A stretch of DNA of 51,526 nt from Chitinimonas sp. BJB300 (GCF_002735695.1 NZ_PDZH01000013.1:1-51526); one strand, 5' to 3'. Shown: positions 1 through 10,779, counted from the first letter of the stretch. A program made the numbers and translations. The notes: generated by a model from the sequence alone, not told the origin.

Positions 1-119
1 ACGATCCACGCTTCCTTCCCACGCTCGGTCGCCCTCACGCAGTTGCGCTTCACTTCGTTCGCTGTGATCAACTTACGGCGGGACTTCCACCCGCAGGAGT
101 GCGCCCATGCTGGGCGCAC
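1..119 (-). mobile_element. 5' end of a group IIC-like intron (runs off the left edge)
   Basis: Read on the minus strand from 119 downwards, the sequence begins GTGCGCCCAGCATGGGCGCA, followed by a short GGGTGGAAGTCCC segment and later GGGCGACCGAGCGTGGGAAGGAAGC. This order matches the start of domain I in bacterial group IIC introns (GUGYGCCC-GCAUGGGYGCA, then G-GUGAGAGUCCC, then GAAGGAAGC), as I recall it. The element lies two bases after the U-tract of a strong hairpin terminator, which is the classical insertion site of class C introns. Only about 119 bases are present, so neither the maturase nor the 3' end can be seen. It could be a truncated relic. Confidence 0.72.
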
Positions 120-121
120 AT

Positions 122-150
122 AAAAAAACCCCGACTCTCTTGAGTCGGGG
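122..150 (-). terminator. Rho-independent terminator of the autotransporter gene
   Basis: Perfect 9-bp stem: CCCCGACTC at 129-137 and GAGTCGGGG at 142-150, with a TCTT loop. Seven A residues at 122-128 become the U-tract on the minus strand. It lies about 80 bp after the stop codon of the esterase autotransporter and directly abuts the intron start. Confidence 0.9.
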
Positions 151-230
151 CTGAGGCATAACTACTGCAACCAACTATTAGTCACTAGTATTTCAACAGA
201 CCATGCTGCGTTTTTCAGGTCTGGCGTACT

Positions 231-2570
231 TTAGAAACTGCCTTGCAAACCAAATCCTAAAGCGTTGCGCTTCTCTTTACCCAAACCAAACGTGTGGCTG
301 TAGCTGACATAACCGGCCAGGGTCTTGGTGAAGCTCGCCCGTACGCCACCCATCGCTACCATATAGCTGGAGTCAGGTGCACCGACATCGGTGTTAAATG
401 TAGTGGGTTGCGTCACCAAGCCAGATCTCACAGTACGTGCATCGTCCTTGGTGTCCTTATAGGCCATGAGCGAAGCAAACGGCGTGACATTGCCCATGTT
501 CATCTCAGCCTTACCACCCAAACCGAGTAAGAGCGACTCCATCCGTTGCTTGTCGAAACGCATCGTGGTGCTACAGGCAATCGGCGCCGCGACAGTGCCA
601 CACTGATTCTTTTCAGCATAGCCACCTACAGTCTTCTCGCTAAAAGCCAAGCTGGCAGTAGGAATCAGGGATAGTGAACCCAAGGCCATGGTATAGCTAC
701 CTTGTAAACGGAAACCCACCGTCGTACCACTGGTATCGCCGCTCTCAGTACGCGTTGCTGTACCCAACGTGATATGACGATCGATGCTATCAAAGCGAGA
801 CGAACCAAAGAATACATCACCACCCAATGACATCATGCCCAGGTCGTACCGGCCATACAGCGACATCAAACGGCTGATGGCGCGGAATTCGCCGACACCG
901 TTGGCGAATTCAGTGCTGTGGCGGACTTGGGTAACAGCCGCACCCACGACAGCATTCGCACCAATCTGGGTATCCATACCCAAGGTCGCGGCAGTATTGG
1001 CGCCACCACTTTCCAGAGTCTCAGCACTACCTTGGAAATCGTTATGCAAACGATTCATACGGAAGTAAACGTCCATACCGTTTACCGAACGTGCCCGTAC
1101 ACCACGCTCATCAATAGCAGCTTGTGCGGACTGTGGCGCAGCCGTCTGGGCGTTGACCAATTGAGCAGCGAAGTAAGGGGCATCCAACACCGAGGCAATG
1201 TATTGGTATACCGCGCGATGCACTTCCGGGGTGGGGTGGAACGTATCGGAGAAGAAATACTGCTGGCTACCGTCGTAACCTGCTGACATCGGTACGCCAT
1301 TCGCACCGCTAAAGCAGTTATTGGCATCGGTAGCACAAGCATTGCCGGTTATGTTGGCAAAACCATAGGCGCTTGGATTTGCTAGTACTTCCTTCATCAG
1401 ACGGTTCACATCCAATTGGATAATGGAACCATCAGCACCCAAGGCGCTCAGCCCTGCTGTAAGGCTAGGGTTAAAGACACTATCTACCAAGCCCAAAGCG
1501 CCTGCCGTAGCCGATGCATAACCTCCCGAAATCTGGCTATTGATAGTGGCTGACTGAGCATTGAGACTTGCGCTTGTCTGAGCCGAGATACCAGCGGTTA
1601 AGGCAGCAAGTGTTGCATTGTATTGCGCTGTTGTGGTGAGTACTCCCGCACCAAACAGCACGTCTGCAACTGCTTTGGCAGCGGCAGCCGGGTAACCAGA
1701 GACAATCGAGTTGGTCGCTGCCGTTGACGCGTTGCTCACAGTAGCAGCAGTGCTGGCAGCATTGGTATTCAGCGCAGTATGAACACTGCTGGCCAATGTA
1801 GCTGGTTTGACACTGGTCAGCGCCGTGGCCGTAGCCGCCACCAATGCGGCATTACCTGCCAGCGCAGGGTTGACGGCACCGAGCAAACTGGTTGCATAAG
1901 CCGTTGCACCACCCGCGCCGGCAGCAACGTTCTGCGCCACCGTAGCGGCAGCAGCATCTGCTACGGTAAAGAAAATACGCGGTGTCTTGCTGACATCTGG
2001 CGCATTCAACACCAGAATTCGCTTGGCCCCTGCGGCCTTAAGCGTGGCAACTTGAGTCACCGCATCGGTAGCCGCTTGCGTCATAATGGCCTGTCCTGCC
2101 AACGCACCACCTGTTCCCGTTGCCGCAGTTAGCGCCGGCACCACGTCATTGCCACCAATCCAAACGGTATAAAGCGCATTCGGGTCGGCCTTGCCACCAT
2201 TATTGGCTAGAAAATTGGTTACCTGGGCTGCCAAGTCGGCTGGTGCGCCAGCTACTTCAGTAGCCCGAGCACCGCCCTGTGCGTAGTTATTGCCAGTCGT
2301 ACCCAAGGCAGGATTCGCGCTGTTGACTGAGGTCAAAGTCTTACCATACTTGGCAGCCAAGTAATCGGCATAGAAGTTAGCCCAGTTGGTCGTAAAACGC
2401 ACATTACCCGTGCCCGCAGCCGGGTTACCAAAGGCTCCCGTGTCCGTCAGGCTATCGCCAAAAAAGTAGGTATTCGAAAAACTACCTGCAGCCAGCACGG
2501 AGGCTGGAGCAAGCGCTGCGCTCACAGCAAAGGCGGTAAACGTTTTACGGGCCAAACCAATGCGTTTCAT
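231..2570 (-). CDS. GDSL-family esterase/lipase autotransporter (EstA-like)
   Basis: A 779-residue surface esterase. Residues 1-27/28 form a signal peptide (cleavage near VLA-AG). The passenger has the GDSL box FFGDSLTDTG with nucleophile Ser40, the GGND block at 139-142, and the Asp442-x-x-His445 pair in SDTFHPTPEVH, so the SGNH triad is complete. From about residue 495 the sequence is an autotransporter beta-barrel ending in Phe (GLQGSF). EstA-type enzymes are secreted by the type V route and stay anchored in the outer membrane, hydrolysing short to medium acyl esters. The oddity is an Ala/Thr/Ser-rich stretch at about 204-375 between the catalytic blocks. Ser40 and His445 are about 405 residues apart, whereas about 275 separate them in Pseudomonas EstA. 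The gene is monocistronic with its own terminator. Confidence 0.9.
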   Translation of the reverse strand: MKRIGLARKTFTAFAVSAALAPASVLAAGSFSNTYFFGDSLTDTGAFGNPAAGTGNVRFTTNWANFYADYLAAKYGKTLTSVNSANPALGTTGNNYAQGGARATEVAGAPADLAAQVTNFLANNGGKADPNALYTVWIGGNDVVPALTAATGTGGALAGQAIMTQAATDAVTQVATLKAAGAKRILVLNAPDVSKTPRIFFTVADAAAATVAQNVAAGAGGATAYATSLLGAVNPALAGNAALVAATATALTSVKPATLASSVHTALNTNAASTAATVSNASTAATNSIVSGYPAAAAKAVADVLFGAGVLTTTAQYNATLAALTAGISAQTSASLNAQSATINSQISGGYASATAGALGLVDSVFNPSLTAGLSALGADGSIIQLDVNRLMKEVLANPSAYGFANITGNACATDANNCFSGANGVPMSAGYDGSQQYFFSDTFHPTPEVHRAVYQYIASVLDAPYFAAQLVNAQTAAPQSAQAAIDERGVRARSVNGMDVYFRMNRLHNDFQGSAETLESGGANTAATLGMDTQIGANAVVGAAVTQVRHSTEFANGVGEFRAISRLMSLYGRYDLGMMSLGGDVFFGSSRFDSIDRHITLGTATRTESGDTSGTTVGFRLQGSYTMALGSLSLIPTASLAFSEKTVGGYAEKNQCGTVAAPIACSTTMRFDKQRMESLLLGLGGKAEMNMGNVTPFASLMAYKDTKDDARTVRSGLVTQPTTFNTDVGAPDSSYMVAMGGVRASFTKTLAGYVSYSHTFGLGKEKRNALGFGLQGSF

Positions 2571-2754
2571 TTTTTTGTGTCTCTCTTAGAGGTAGTTGAG
2601 CTTTAGAATTCGATGCTGCCCCGCTCGCGCAGCATGTTGGACGCTTGGCCGACCTGGTTTACACACTGGGTCGATGAGTCAGAACCCGCATAGGGACTGG
2701 CTTGGCGGGGCTTATTTTGTCGCAACTATAGCGACTAGAGAGCTTTTACACTAG

Positions 2755-3930
2755 GTGGAACACTTGGAAACAGACGTTATTGTCATCGGTGCCGGCGCTG
2801 CCGGTATGATGGCTGCAGCCAGCGCAAGCCAACGCGGACGCGGCGTTACACTGATTGATCATAGCGAGCGCTTGGCCGAGAAGATTCGAATCTCGGGGGG
2901 TGGTCGTTGCAATTTCACCAATACACAAACCACCGCCGAACGCTATTTGTCGCGTAATCCACATTTTTGCAAGTCGGCGTTGGCGCAGTACACAGCGCAA
3001 GACTTCATCGACTTAGTTAATCGATACGGCATTGCCTGGCATGAGAAAAAACTTGGCCAATTGTTCTGCGATAAATCGGCACAGGACATCATCGACCTGC
3101 TCCAGGCAGAATGCGACCTGGGTGGAACGGTATGGCGCACGGGTACTGCTATCCAGGGCATTACCAAAACCAATACCGGGTTTCAGGTCGATACACTACA
3201 AGAACGCTGGCAATGCCAAAGCGTGATCATTGCAACGGGAGGATTGTCGATTCCCCCCATTGGGGCGACGGGTTTTGGGTATGAGATAGCCAAGCAGTTT
3301 GGCCTACCCATCACACCATTGGCAGCAGCGCTCGTGCCGCTGACTTTCGAGCCGAAAGATCTTTTCAATGAACTGGCGGGAGTATCGCTGGACTGCGATG
3401 CACATGGTGGTGAAGGGCCGAATTTCCGCGAAAACGTGCTCTTCACGCATCGCGGTGTTTCTGGGCCTGCCATTTTGCAGATTTCTTCTTATTGGCGACC
3501 TGGACAGGAAATTGCACTGGACCTACTGCCCGGTCGGGATGCCCATGCTCTGTTTGAGGAAGCAAAACGCGCCGATACGCTATTACCCAATGTATTGGCA
3601 GATTGGCTGCCCAAGCGCTTTGCCCAAGCCTTCTGCGAAGCCATTGTCCCCATCAAGCCGATGAAGCAGTACACCGTGCGCGAACTCGATAGCGTGGCGC
3701 AGCGCTTGCACAACTGGCGCGTTGTCCCCAGTGGCAGCCAGGGCTACAAGAAGGCCGAAGTCACGCGCGGTGGCGTTGATACCGATGCGTTATCAAGCAA
3801 GACCCTGATGTCTAAAAATGTCCCAGGATTGTTCTTTGTAGGCGAAGTAGTAGATGTGACTGGTTGGCTGGGAGGGTACAACTTCCAGTGGGCGTGGTCA
3901 TCGGGCTGGGTGGCTGGTCAATACGCCTAG
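2755..3930 (+). CDS. BaiN/HI0933-family NAD(P)/FAD-dependent oxidoreductase
   Basis: 391 residues, the usual length for this flavoprotein family. The N-terminus has a Rossmann dinucleotide fold (VIGAGAAG, glycines at 12-17) followed by the family signature SGGGRCNFTN at 47-56. The C-terminal block GLFFVGEVVDVTGWLGGYNF closes the FAD site. The family is widespread and poorly characterised. BaiN itself acts on bile-acid intermediates, but most proteobacterial members have no known substrate, so no specific reaction is proposed. The start is a GTG with only a weak upstream AGAG. No in-frame ATG gives a complete Rossmann strand, which supports the GTG. It stands alone, divergent from the autotransporter gene. 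Confidence 0.88.
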   Translation: MEHLETDVIVIGAGAAGMMAAASASQRGRGVTLIDHSERLAEKIRISGGGRCNFTNTQTTAERYLSRNPHFCKSALAQYTAQDFIDLVNRYGIAWHEKKLGQLFCDKSAQDIIDLLQAECDLGGTVWRTGTAIQGITKTNTGFQVDTLQERWQCQSVIIATGGLSIPPIGATGFGYEIAKQFGLPITPLAAALVPLTFEPKDLFNELAGVSLDCDAHGGEGPNFRENVLFTHRGVSGPAILQISSYWRPGQEIALDLLPGRDAHALFEEAKRADTLLPNVLADWLPKRFAQAFCEAIVPIKPMKQYTVRELDSVAQRLHNWRVVPSGSQGYKKAEVTRGGVDTDALSSKTLMSKNVPGLFFVGEVVDVTGWLGGYNFQWAWSSGWVAGQYA

Positions 3931-3999
3931 CATTAGTGCTCAAACATCTCTTGCCTGATCATTAACCCTATGTTTTACACGACGCCGAGCAATTGTTGA

Positions 4000-5670
4000 C
4001 TACGCATCGCTATCGGAATCGGGTTGCTGGGGGGGACTTTCCGCCGTCTCCTCATTTTGAGGGGGATTTGGCACCACCTCAGCCAAGGTGGCTTCAATAC
4101 GATGGGTCAACGCTGCGTCGGACGGCACCATGCTCGCGAGGCAAGCCTCCGCCTGTTCCTTGAATACTGGATCGCGCAAGGTTTGGTAACTCTTGGCGGC
4201 TGCATTGGCCGCGGCTGCAAGCAGGCGGTTGTTGTGGGTACGTTGGCCTTCGGCAATCAATATCTCGGTAGCGGCGCGGAAATTCTCCTGCACCATGAGT
4301 TCCGCAGCCTGGTTGGCAATTTGTGCGACATGGTCACCGGCAGAAGCCAGCACTACCAGCAATGAGGGGCGGTTGGCGAGCTTTTGCACCAACAATTCCT
4401 GGGCACTACGGCCTGTACCAAAACGCAAGGCGATGGGCTCGACCCATTCGGCCAAAGTTCCTGAAATATCATCGGCATAAAGTCGATCCACCACCGTGAA
4501 GTAGTCGAGCGCAAACTCAAAGTTGAAATCGAGCGCATCCCAATTGCCTGCCAGATTGCGCATGATATCAATCGCCGCCAGCGGCTCGCGTTTGGCAATG
4601 GCTTCACCAGCTTGTGCCAACTCGCCATACCATGCGCCGCGTAAGCCATCACAATCGGCATTTTCATGTTTTTGCTTGGCGGCCAGCTGCTTCACCAAAC
4701 TGGCGGCATCGCCAGCATGACCTTGGTCGAATTGCAATAACGTAAGGTGAAACAAGGTACGGTAGTCGAGGTCAATCGCTTTGCCATTGATCTTTACCGC
4801 CTTGGTAAGGTATTCAGTCGCTTTGTCAGGCTGTCCCAGACTGTAAGCCAACTGACCGGCCAGTTGCAGTCGCTTCAGGCTGTGTGGGGTAATCTTGATG
4901 GCTTGCTCGGTAATATCCAGCGCCTCGGCGAAACGCTCGTCCGCGAGATAAAAATCGTTCAGTTGGTTGTACACCGGCAGATAACGCAGGTGCTGGCCGA
5001 TGATGTCCTGCATCGCAGCCTCAGCCGTGGGCTTGTCACCCTGGCGCAATGCCACACGTGCCAACCCCAGCTTGGCCCAAGCTGGATTACGCGTTTCGAG
5101 TATCCGCCGGTACATGGCAGCGGATTCCTCCAGTCGCCCCAAGCGCATCAAAATATTGGCTGCTAATTTCGCGATATCCGTCAGGTATGGACTCTTGACG
5201 CCCATCATCTGCTGGGCAGCCTTCAACGCCTGGTTGTAGTTTTTGGCGTTGAGCCCTTCATAGATTTCCATCAAGGCCTGGCGGCGATTGAATGCCTTTT
5301 CGATCCGCTCGGACAAGTTACCTGCCTGGACTGGCTTGAGCATGTAATCGTCCGGCGTTTCCTCGGCCACACCCACCACGCGCGGATAGCTGGCCTCGCC
5401 CGTTACCATGATGAAGATGGTAAAAAGTGGCAACGCCTTCTTCTCTCGCATCTCTTCCAACAAATCCTGCCCGGTTTCTTCCGTATCGAAATGGAACTCG
5501 CACAGTACGATGTCGTACTTGTTTTCCAAGAGCCGTCGCTTGGTTTCATGGAGCGTGCTGGCCGTATCTATACGAGGGATGTCAAAGCCCTGAAGGATGG
5601 AGCGTAGCGATAGGCGGGCCGTGGAAGAAGGGTCGGCCACAAGAGCGGATAGGGAACGCTGTGGCAACAT
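4000..5670 (-). CDS. Receiver domain-TPR protein with a substituted phosphoacceptor
   Basis: 556 residues. Residues 5-125 form a CheY-like receiver: acidic residue Asp13, switch Thr90 in IMVTGE, and Lys112 in MLKPV. The residue that should be the phosphorylated Asp at the end of beta-3 (DIVLCEF) is Glu58. The remainder, about 130-520, is helical and carries TPR-like units, for example YNQLNDFYLADERFAEALDI and LAYSLGQPDKATEYLTKAV. The C-terminus is acidic and Pro/Gln-rich. There is no DNA-binding output domain, so a protein-protein scaffold role is likely. Glu at the acceptor site often mimics the phosphorylated state, so this receiver may be locked on or may work without a kinase. It has no operon partner. 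Confidence 0.82.
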   Translation of the reverse strand: MLPQRSLSALVADPSSTARLSLRSILQGFDIPRIDTASTLHETKRRLLENKYDIVLCEFHFDTEETGQDLLEEMREKKALPLFTIFIMVTGEASYPRVVGVAEETPDDYMLKPVQAGNLSERIEKAFNRRQALMEIYEGLNAKNYNQALKAAQQMMGVKSPYLTDIAKLAANILMRLGRLEESAAMYRRILETRNPAWAKLGLARVALRQGDKPTAEAAMQDIIGQHLRYLPVYNQLNDFYLADERFAEALDITEQAIKITPHSLKRLQLAGQLAYSLGQPDKATEYLTKAVKINGKAIDLDYRTLFHLTLLQFDQGHAGDAASLVKQLAAKQKHENADCDGLRGAWYGELAQAGEAIAKREPLAAIDIMRNLAGNWDALDFNFEFALDYFTVVDRLYADDISGTLAEWVEPIALRFGTGRSAQELLVQKLANRPSLLVVLASAGDHVAQIANQAAELMVQENFRAATEILIAEGQRTHNNRLLAAAANAAAKSYQTLRDPVFKEQAEACLASMVPSDAALTHRIEATLAEVVPNPPQNEETAESPPQQPDSDSDA

Positions 5671-5797
5671 GTGAGGGCACCAATGGGGTTAAACCATCTT
5701 TAAGCCTGTCAATATCACGAGTAACCAAGCCCTTCATATTGCTCGGCATCGCGTCCTAATCAGCCTCACACTATTCGCTGCCTGTAGCGCCTTATTA

Positions 5798-8494
5798 TCA
5801 GCGCTTGGCGTACAAGATACGTGCATCCAATGCATGCGCCAGCACAAACTCGTATCGACCACCTTCAGGTATTGCCGTTAGTGGAACCGTGGCGCTGCCA
5901 CCTTTCAAATTCATTGCCAGCACACGTCGTTCGCTACCCACCTGCGTCACACTGAGGCTCGGGAAGGCTGCGGCATTCCAACTGACTATCAGCATGCCAT
6001 GCTCTTCACGCCAATTCACCATCGGCGCGCTATCAACCGTACCGATCTGCTTTGCTGCAATAGGTGCCGGTTGATTCAATAGCCGGCCATTCTTCAACAT
6101 CTCCAACTTAGCCAGCGGCCCAGGGTAAGGGATAGCAAGATTGAAATGCTCAAGGCCGGGTGCACCATCCTCTACCGGCACGCTACGAACCGGTTGCTCA
6201 CGCACGGTACCATCCGCCAGCGTCATCCGGAGCCGGTATGCACCCCCAGCATCGTAACTAGGAAATCCGCGTTTGGCAGTCGGGGTGGCGAAGTGCACAC
6301 CATTGGTGTCTATTGCCCCACTGATTACCAACAAGTCGGTTTCAGGTGCCTGGTTTATCAACAGAGGAAAGGTAATGGACTGCAAATAGGTTTGCGTTGC
6401 ATTGTAGTTGTAATCGGAGAACCAACTGGAATCTGAACAATAACCCATGATGTCATTGAGTCCAGCCGGGTCAACTAAACTGCCCGGTGCACCCGTGCCA
6501 CTGTAGTTAACAGCATAAACACTATTCATGTCATAGAGTGGAGCGCTACCCAATACACCACCTGCATAGGGGTAACTTGGATCAGGATTGCCGGCTCCAC
6601 CGCAAGGCGCATGACGACGACTGAAGTTATGCCCCATTTCATGAATAAAGGTATCTGCCCAATCGGAGTAACCCGTATCCAAGCCAATGCCTGAAAGCGC
6701 ACTACTGCTACCTACGCTATTGACATATGCCAAACCAGCTAAAAACGAACCATTGGTATTAGCCTTCGGCACAAAACCAAAATACTGCCGCCCATTACCT
6801 TCATTATCCCGTGTCGCTTCTAGATCACTGAGCACCGCACTCCAATCTGCCTGAGAAGATGGCGGACTGGCAACCGCTGGTGTGGAATATAAAGCCCGAG
6901 TGGTGATATCCAGATTAGTAGTGGCCAAGGGCAATGTCCGTAATATCGCTGTACGTGCAGCAGCCGGCGTTGGTGCAGTGCCATCTACAACGCCCGTACG
7001 GATAGGTACAAGTGTCAATTTAAGACTGGATGCGGTTCCCATCACAGGGGTAGCATCCAAACTAGCACCCCCAGCCCCGGCCGGCACACTGACCGTCACA
7101 TTGAGCCCACTAACGACTTGCGCTGCTGTCAGTGTCGCATTGTAGGTTTGTGAGAGATCAAGCGGACTCTGCGTCGTAGGCAAGGTAGCTGGACCTCCTG
7201 TCATAGGCAGACTAACCAGCACATTGCTTCCATTCTTTACTAATAAAGTGATGCCTGGATTAGCCAGCCCATTCGTGCTTGTCACGTAGGCCCGTACAAT
7301 AGCCGGCTTACCCGGAACCAAACGTTGGTATTGAGCTCCTGCGGTTTGTGAATAGGTCTGCACGAAATCAATTCGGCTAATGGTTGCGACTGCAGAGGAA
7401 CTCACAGAATATTGCCCCGCATTAACGGGTGGCTGACTACTGGACATCAGTAAAATGGATCCTGTTGTCGCACTTGGTTGTACAGTAAAACTTAATGACG
7501 TATCAGTACGGCCTGCCGCAATGGTTTGTGCAACGCCGGACAAGCTCAAACTGGTCACTTCGCTAAAACCCGTCCCAGTGATTGTCACAACGGTTCCAGC
7601 CAAACCAAACTGTGGACTAAAACTGCTAGCCACAATCCTTGGAGCAACACGAAAGGTCTGCGTTGTAGTCAGGGAACTGTCATCGGCAACTAAAGTGAGT
7701 GTTCCACTAACCAAACTGGCATTAGTTGGTACCGAAACCACCAACTGACCAAACTGCTTGTTGCCCAACGTGCCCGGCACACTACCAAACAAAACCTGTT
7801 TAACTCGATCCAAACCCGCCCCCACCAAGGTGATGTCGGTACCAACCAGCCCTTCAACCGGGCTCAAGCTCGCGACTGCCAATGGTGTCAGTATCACCAC
7901 CCCGACTTGGCTGGTGATACTGACACCACTCTTGGTAATCAATACAGGCGTACCCGTCAACGCATTGGTCGGGACCGTCACCACCAATTGAGTGGCAGAC
8001 TGGCTGCTTATAGGAAGCGTCAACGTACCAAGTTGCACACTCGCCACTTGGTCTAGAAAGCTGCCGGTAATGGTGATAGTCAGGCCTGGCACGACCGAGG
8101 CAGGCGAAATACCTCCGACGGAGGGCTGTTCAACCACAATGCTGAAACTCGTGCTGGTGCTCGCTGACGCTGTCCCACTTGAAGCACTTAATGCCAATAT
8201 CCCCGTATTTGTAGTGGAGGGTACAACTACTTTAAGAACAGTGTCGGAGACCACCGTAAAACTGGCATCCACGCCGGCCAAACGCGCAAGTGTAACCTTG
8301 CTCATCCCCACGCCAGTAACGGTCAACGTTGCACCGGGAACCGCAGATCGTGGGCTGACGTCACTGATGACCAAGCTGAGCACCGTCCCAGTGCCCGTGC
8401 CTGTTCCCGTGCTGGTCCCGGAACCTCCATCCCCACTACAGGCCGCCAGAAGCATGATCAAGCAAGTTATCAATATTCGGGCATGGATAGGCAT
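5798..8494 (-). CDS. Secreted TIG/IPT-repeat lipoprotein with metzincin-like protease domain
   Basis: 898 residues. A lipoprotein signal ends in LAAC (Cys19), so export and lipidation are expected. Residues about 40-370 hold four or five Ig-like TIG/IPT repeats with the recurring pattern SPxxxxxGTxxTxTGxxL. After a linker comes a zinc-protease core, HEMGHNFSRRH at 618-628, with a downstream DIMGYC (Met683) that fits a metzincin Met-turn; Cys631 and Cys686 could form a disulfide. The canonical Gly in HExxHxxGxxH is Ser625 here. The C-terminal part (about 720-898) is beta-rich. It resembles large cell-surface proteases with adhesive Ig repeats. The substrate is unknown. It is monocistronic. Confidence 0.82.
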   Translation of the reverse strand: MPIHARILITCLIMLLAACSGDGGSGTSTGTGTGTGTVLSLVISDVSPRSAVPGATLTVTGVGMSKVTLARLAGVDASFTVVSDTVLKVVVPSTTNTGILALSASSGTASASTSTSFSIVVEQPSVGGISPASVVPGLTITITGSFLDQVASVQLGTLTLPISSQSATQLVVTVPTNALTGTPVLITKSGVSITSQVGVVILTPLAVASLSPVEGLVGTDITLVGAGLDRVKQVLFGSVPGTLGNKQFGQLVVSVPTNASLVSGTLTLVADDSSLTTTQTFRVAPRIVASSFSPQFGLAGTVVTITGTGFSEVTSLSLSGVAQTIAAGRTDTSLSFTVQPSATTGSILLMSSSQPPVNAGQYSVSSSAVATISRIDFVQTYSQTAGAQYQRLVPGKPAIVRAYVTSTNGLANPGITLLVKNGSNVLVSLPMTGGPATLPTTQSPLDLSQTYNATLTAAQVVSGLNVTVSVPAGAGGASLDATPVMGTASSLKLTLVPIRTGVVDGTAPTPAAARTAILRTLPLATTNLDITTRALYSTPAVASPPSSQADWSAVLSDLEATRDNEGNGRQYFGFVPKANTNGSFLAGLAYVNSVGSSSALSGIGLDTGYSDWADTFIHEMGHNFSRRHAPCGGAGNPDPSYPYAGGVLGSAPLYDMNSVYAVNYSGTGAPGSLVDPAGLNDIMGYCSDSSWFSDYNYNATQTYLQSITFPLLINQAPETDLLVISGAIDTNGVHFATPTAKRGFPSYDAGGAYRLRMTLADGTVREQPVRSVPVEDGAPGLEHFNLAIPYPGPLAKLEMLKNGRLLNQPAPIAAKQIGTVDSAPMVNWREEHGMLIVSWNAAAFPSLSVTQVGSERRVLAMNLKGGSATVPLTAIPEGGRYEFVLAHALDARILYAKR

Positions 8495-8540
8495 GGTTCA
8501 GTCTCCATCAAGTAACCAAGAACCTATTCACAATCTCACG

Positions 8541-8690
8541 GCATAGCCGTAATCAAGGTTCATGTGCTGCTCAAAATCCACTGCTCGCGAGACGCCAGAC
8601 TGCTATCGCGCTCCGCGCACGGAAATTCGCAGACTGTCATGTACCTCGGTACATTCAGCGCTGCACTTCAACTCACTGATAACCACTTCC
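8541..8690 (-). repeat. Degenerate family-B MITE-like element, inverted copy
   Basis: The stretch GCCGTAATCAAGGTTCATG followed by TGCTGCTCAAAATCC matches, with a few changes, the reverse complement of the family-B element at 37390-37530. It is followed by the family's small palindrome ATGTACC-TC-GGTACAT at 8639-8654. The terminal repeats have been lost, so the borders are approximate. It occupies the promoter region of the TIG-domain lipoprotein gene. Confidence 0.6.
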
Positions 8691-8777
8691 AACAAGAGCC
8701 CAAAAAGGTTTTAGACTTGCTGACCTATGCCATTGCGAGGCAGCATGCACTTGTCAGCAAATCCTTGGCTGACGATG

Positions 8778-9260
8778 CTATGTAGCCAGCGATTGGGGTG
8801 AAACCACCATGCCATCTTCATCGGCATACAACCAATAACCCGGCTGAAAGCGCACACCGGCAAACTGCACCGGAACATTGCTGCTTCCTTCCCCTTTTTT
8901 CACACTCTTGCGTGGATGTGTGGCCAGAGCCCGAATACCAACGGCCTGGGTATTGAGCTCGACTGAATCGCGGACACAGCCATACACCACGATACCCACC
9001 CAGTTATTCTTAACCGCCAATTCACCTAGTTGGCCGCCCACCAACGCACACCGCAAACTGCCACCACCATCGACTACCAGTACACGGCCATTACCCGGGG
9101 TCTCCAGCGTGATACGCACCAAACTGTTGTCTTCGAATACCTTCAATGTAGCAATAGGGCCCGCAAATCGTACATTTTGGCCAAAGTGGCGAAACAACGG
9201 ATCAAGCACCTGTACTTGTTCACCGTATTCATCACTAAGTTCCGTCGTCATGTAATGCAT
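8778..9260 (-). CDS. rraA: Ribonuclease E activity regulator RraA
   Basis: RraA-family protein that forms a ring-shaped multimer and, in enterobacteria, binds RNase E and inhibits RNA decay. The conserved core [17 protein letters not shown] and the following [14 protein letters not shown] carry the family's Gly-rich loop and Arg-Asp pair. The frame stays open to an ATG at 9296, but the ATG at 9260 has a GGGAA Shine-Dalgarno about 8 bases upstream and gives 160 residues, close to the usual 161. The related fold of HMG/CHA aldolases cannot be excluded from sequence alone, although length and start ([12 protein letters not shown]) fit RraA. Confidence 0.86.
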   Translation of the reverse strand: MHYMTTELSDEYGEQVQVLDPLFRHFGQNVRFAGPIATLKVFEDNSLVRITLETPGNGRVLVVDGGGSLRCALVGGQLGELAVKNNWVGIVVYGCVRDSVELNTQAVGIRALATHPRKSVKKGEGSSNVPVQFAGVRFQPGYWLYADEDGMVVSPQSLAT

Positions 9261-9309
9261 CAAGTCCATTCCCGTGTAAAAGTGCAAAGGGCTCAATCGA
9301 GCCTAGCAA

Positions 9310-9334
9310 AACGGGGAGCACTCGGCTCCCCGTT
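9310..9334 (-). terminator. Terminator downstream of dapB
   Basis: Perfect 10-bp stem AACGGGGAGC / GCTCCCCGTT with a 5-base loop. On the minus strand it continues into TTTTGC. It lies between dapB and rraA and ends the bamE-dapB transcript. Confidence 0.82.
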
Positions 9335-9446
9335 ATTGTCTGAACTGATATTCGGCCGACGATCGGCAAGAATTTGTTTCTATTTGAATTTACGTTAATT
9401 GAATGGGCACTTTGGACAGTGTCGGCATCCAGCAGTACCATCCGAC

Positions 9447-10618
<1,172 letters not shown>

Positions 10619-10779
10619 GGGTTACAAATAAACCGTAAATAAGAGAATTCGGGAGCTTTTAAGCAATTTTCAACGGCCAGACAAATCTAGGCAGTAGAAA
10701 CCCTAGACTGCGGCAAGGCACGGAAGTGCCGTATCATACTGCGAACCTTATTCCAGAACCTATCTCCCCGGACGCGATC

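Noticed and set aside
7992-8546. Long open frame opposite the TIG-domain lipoprotein
   Set aside because: It is a shadow of the repeat-rich Val/Thr coding on the minus strand; it has no Shine-Dalgarno and no family.
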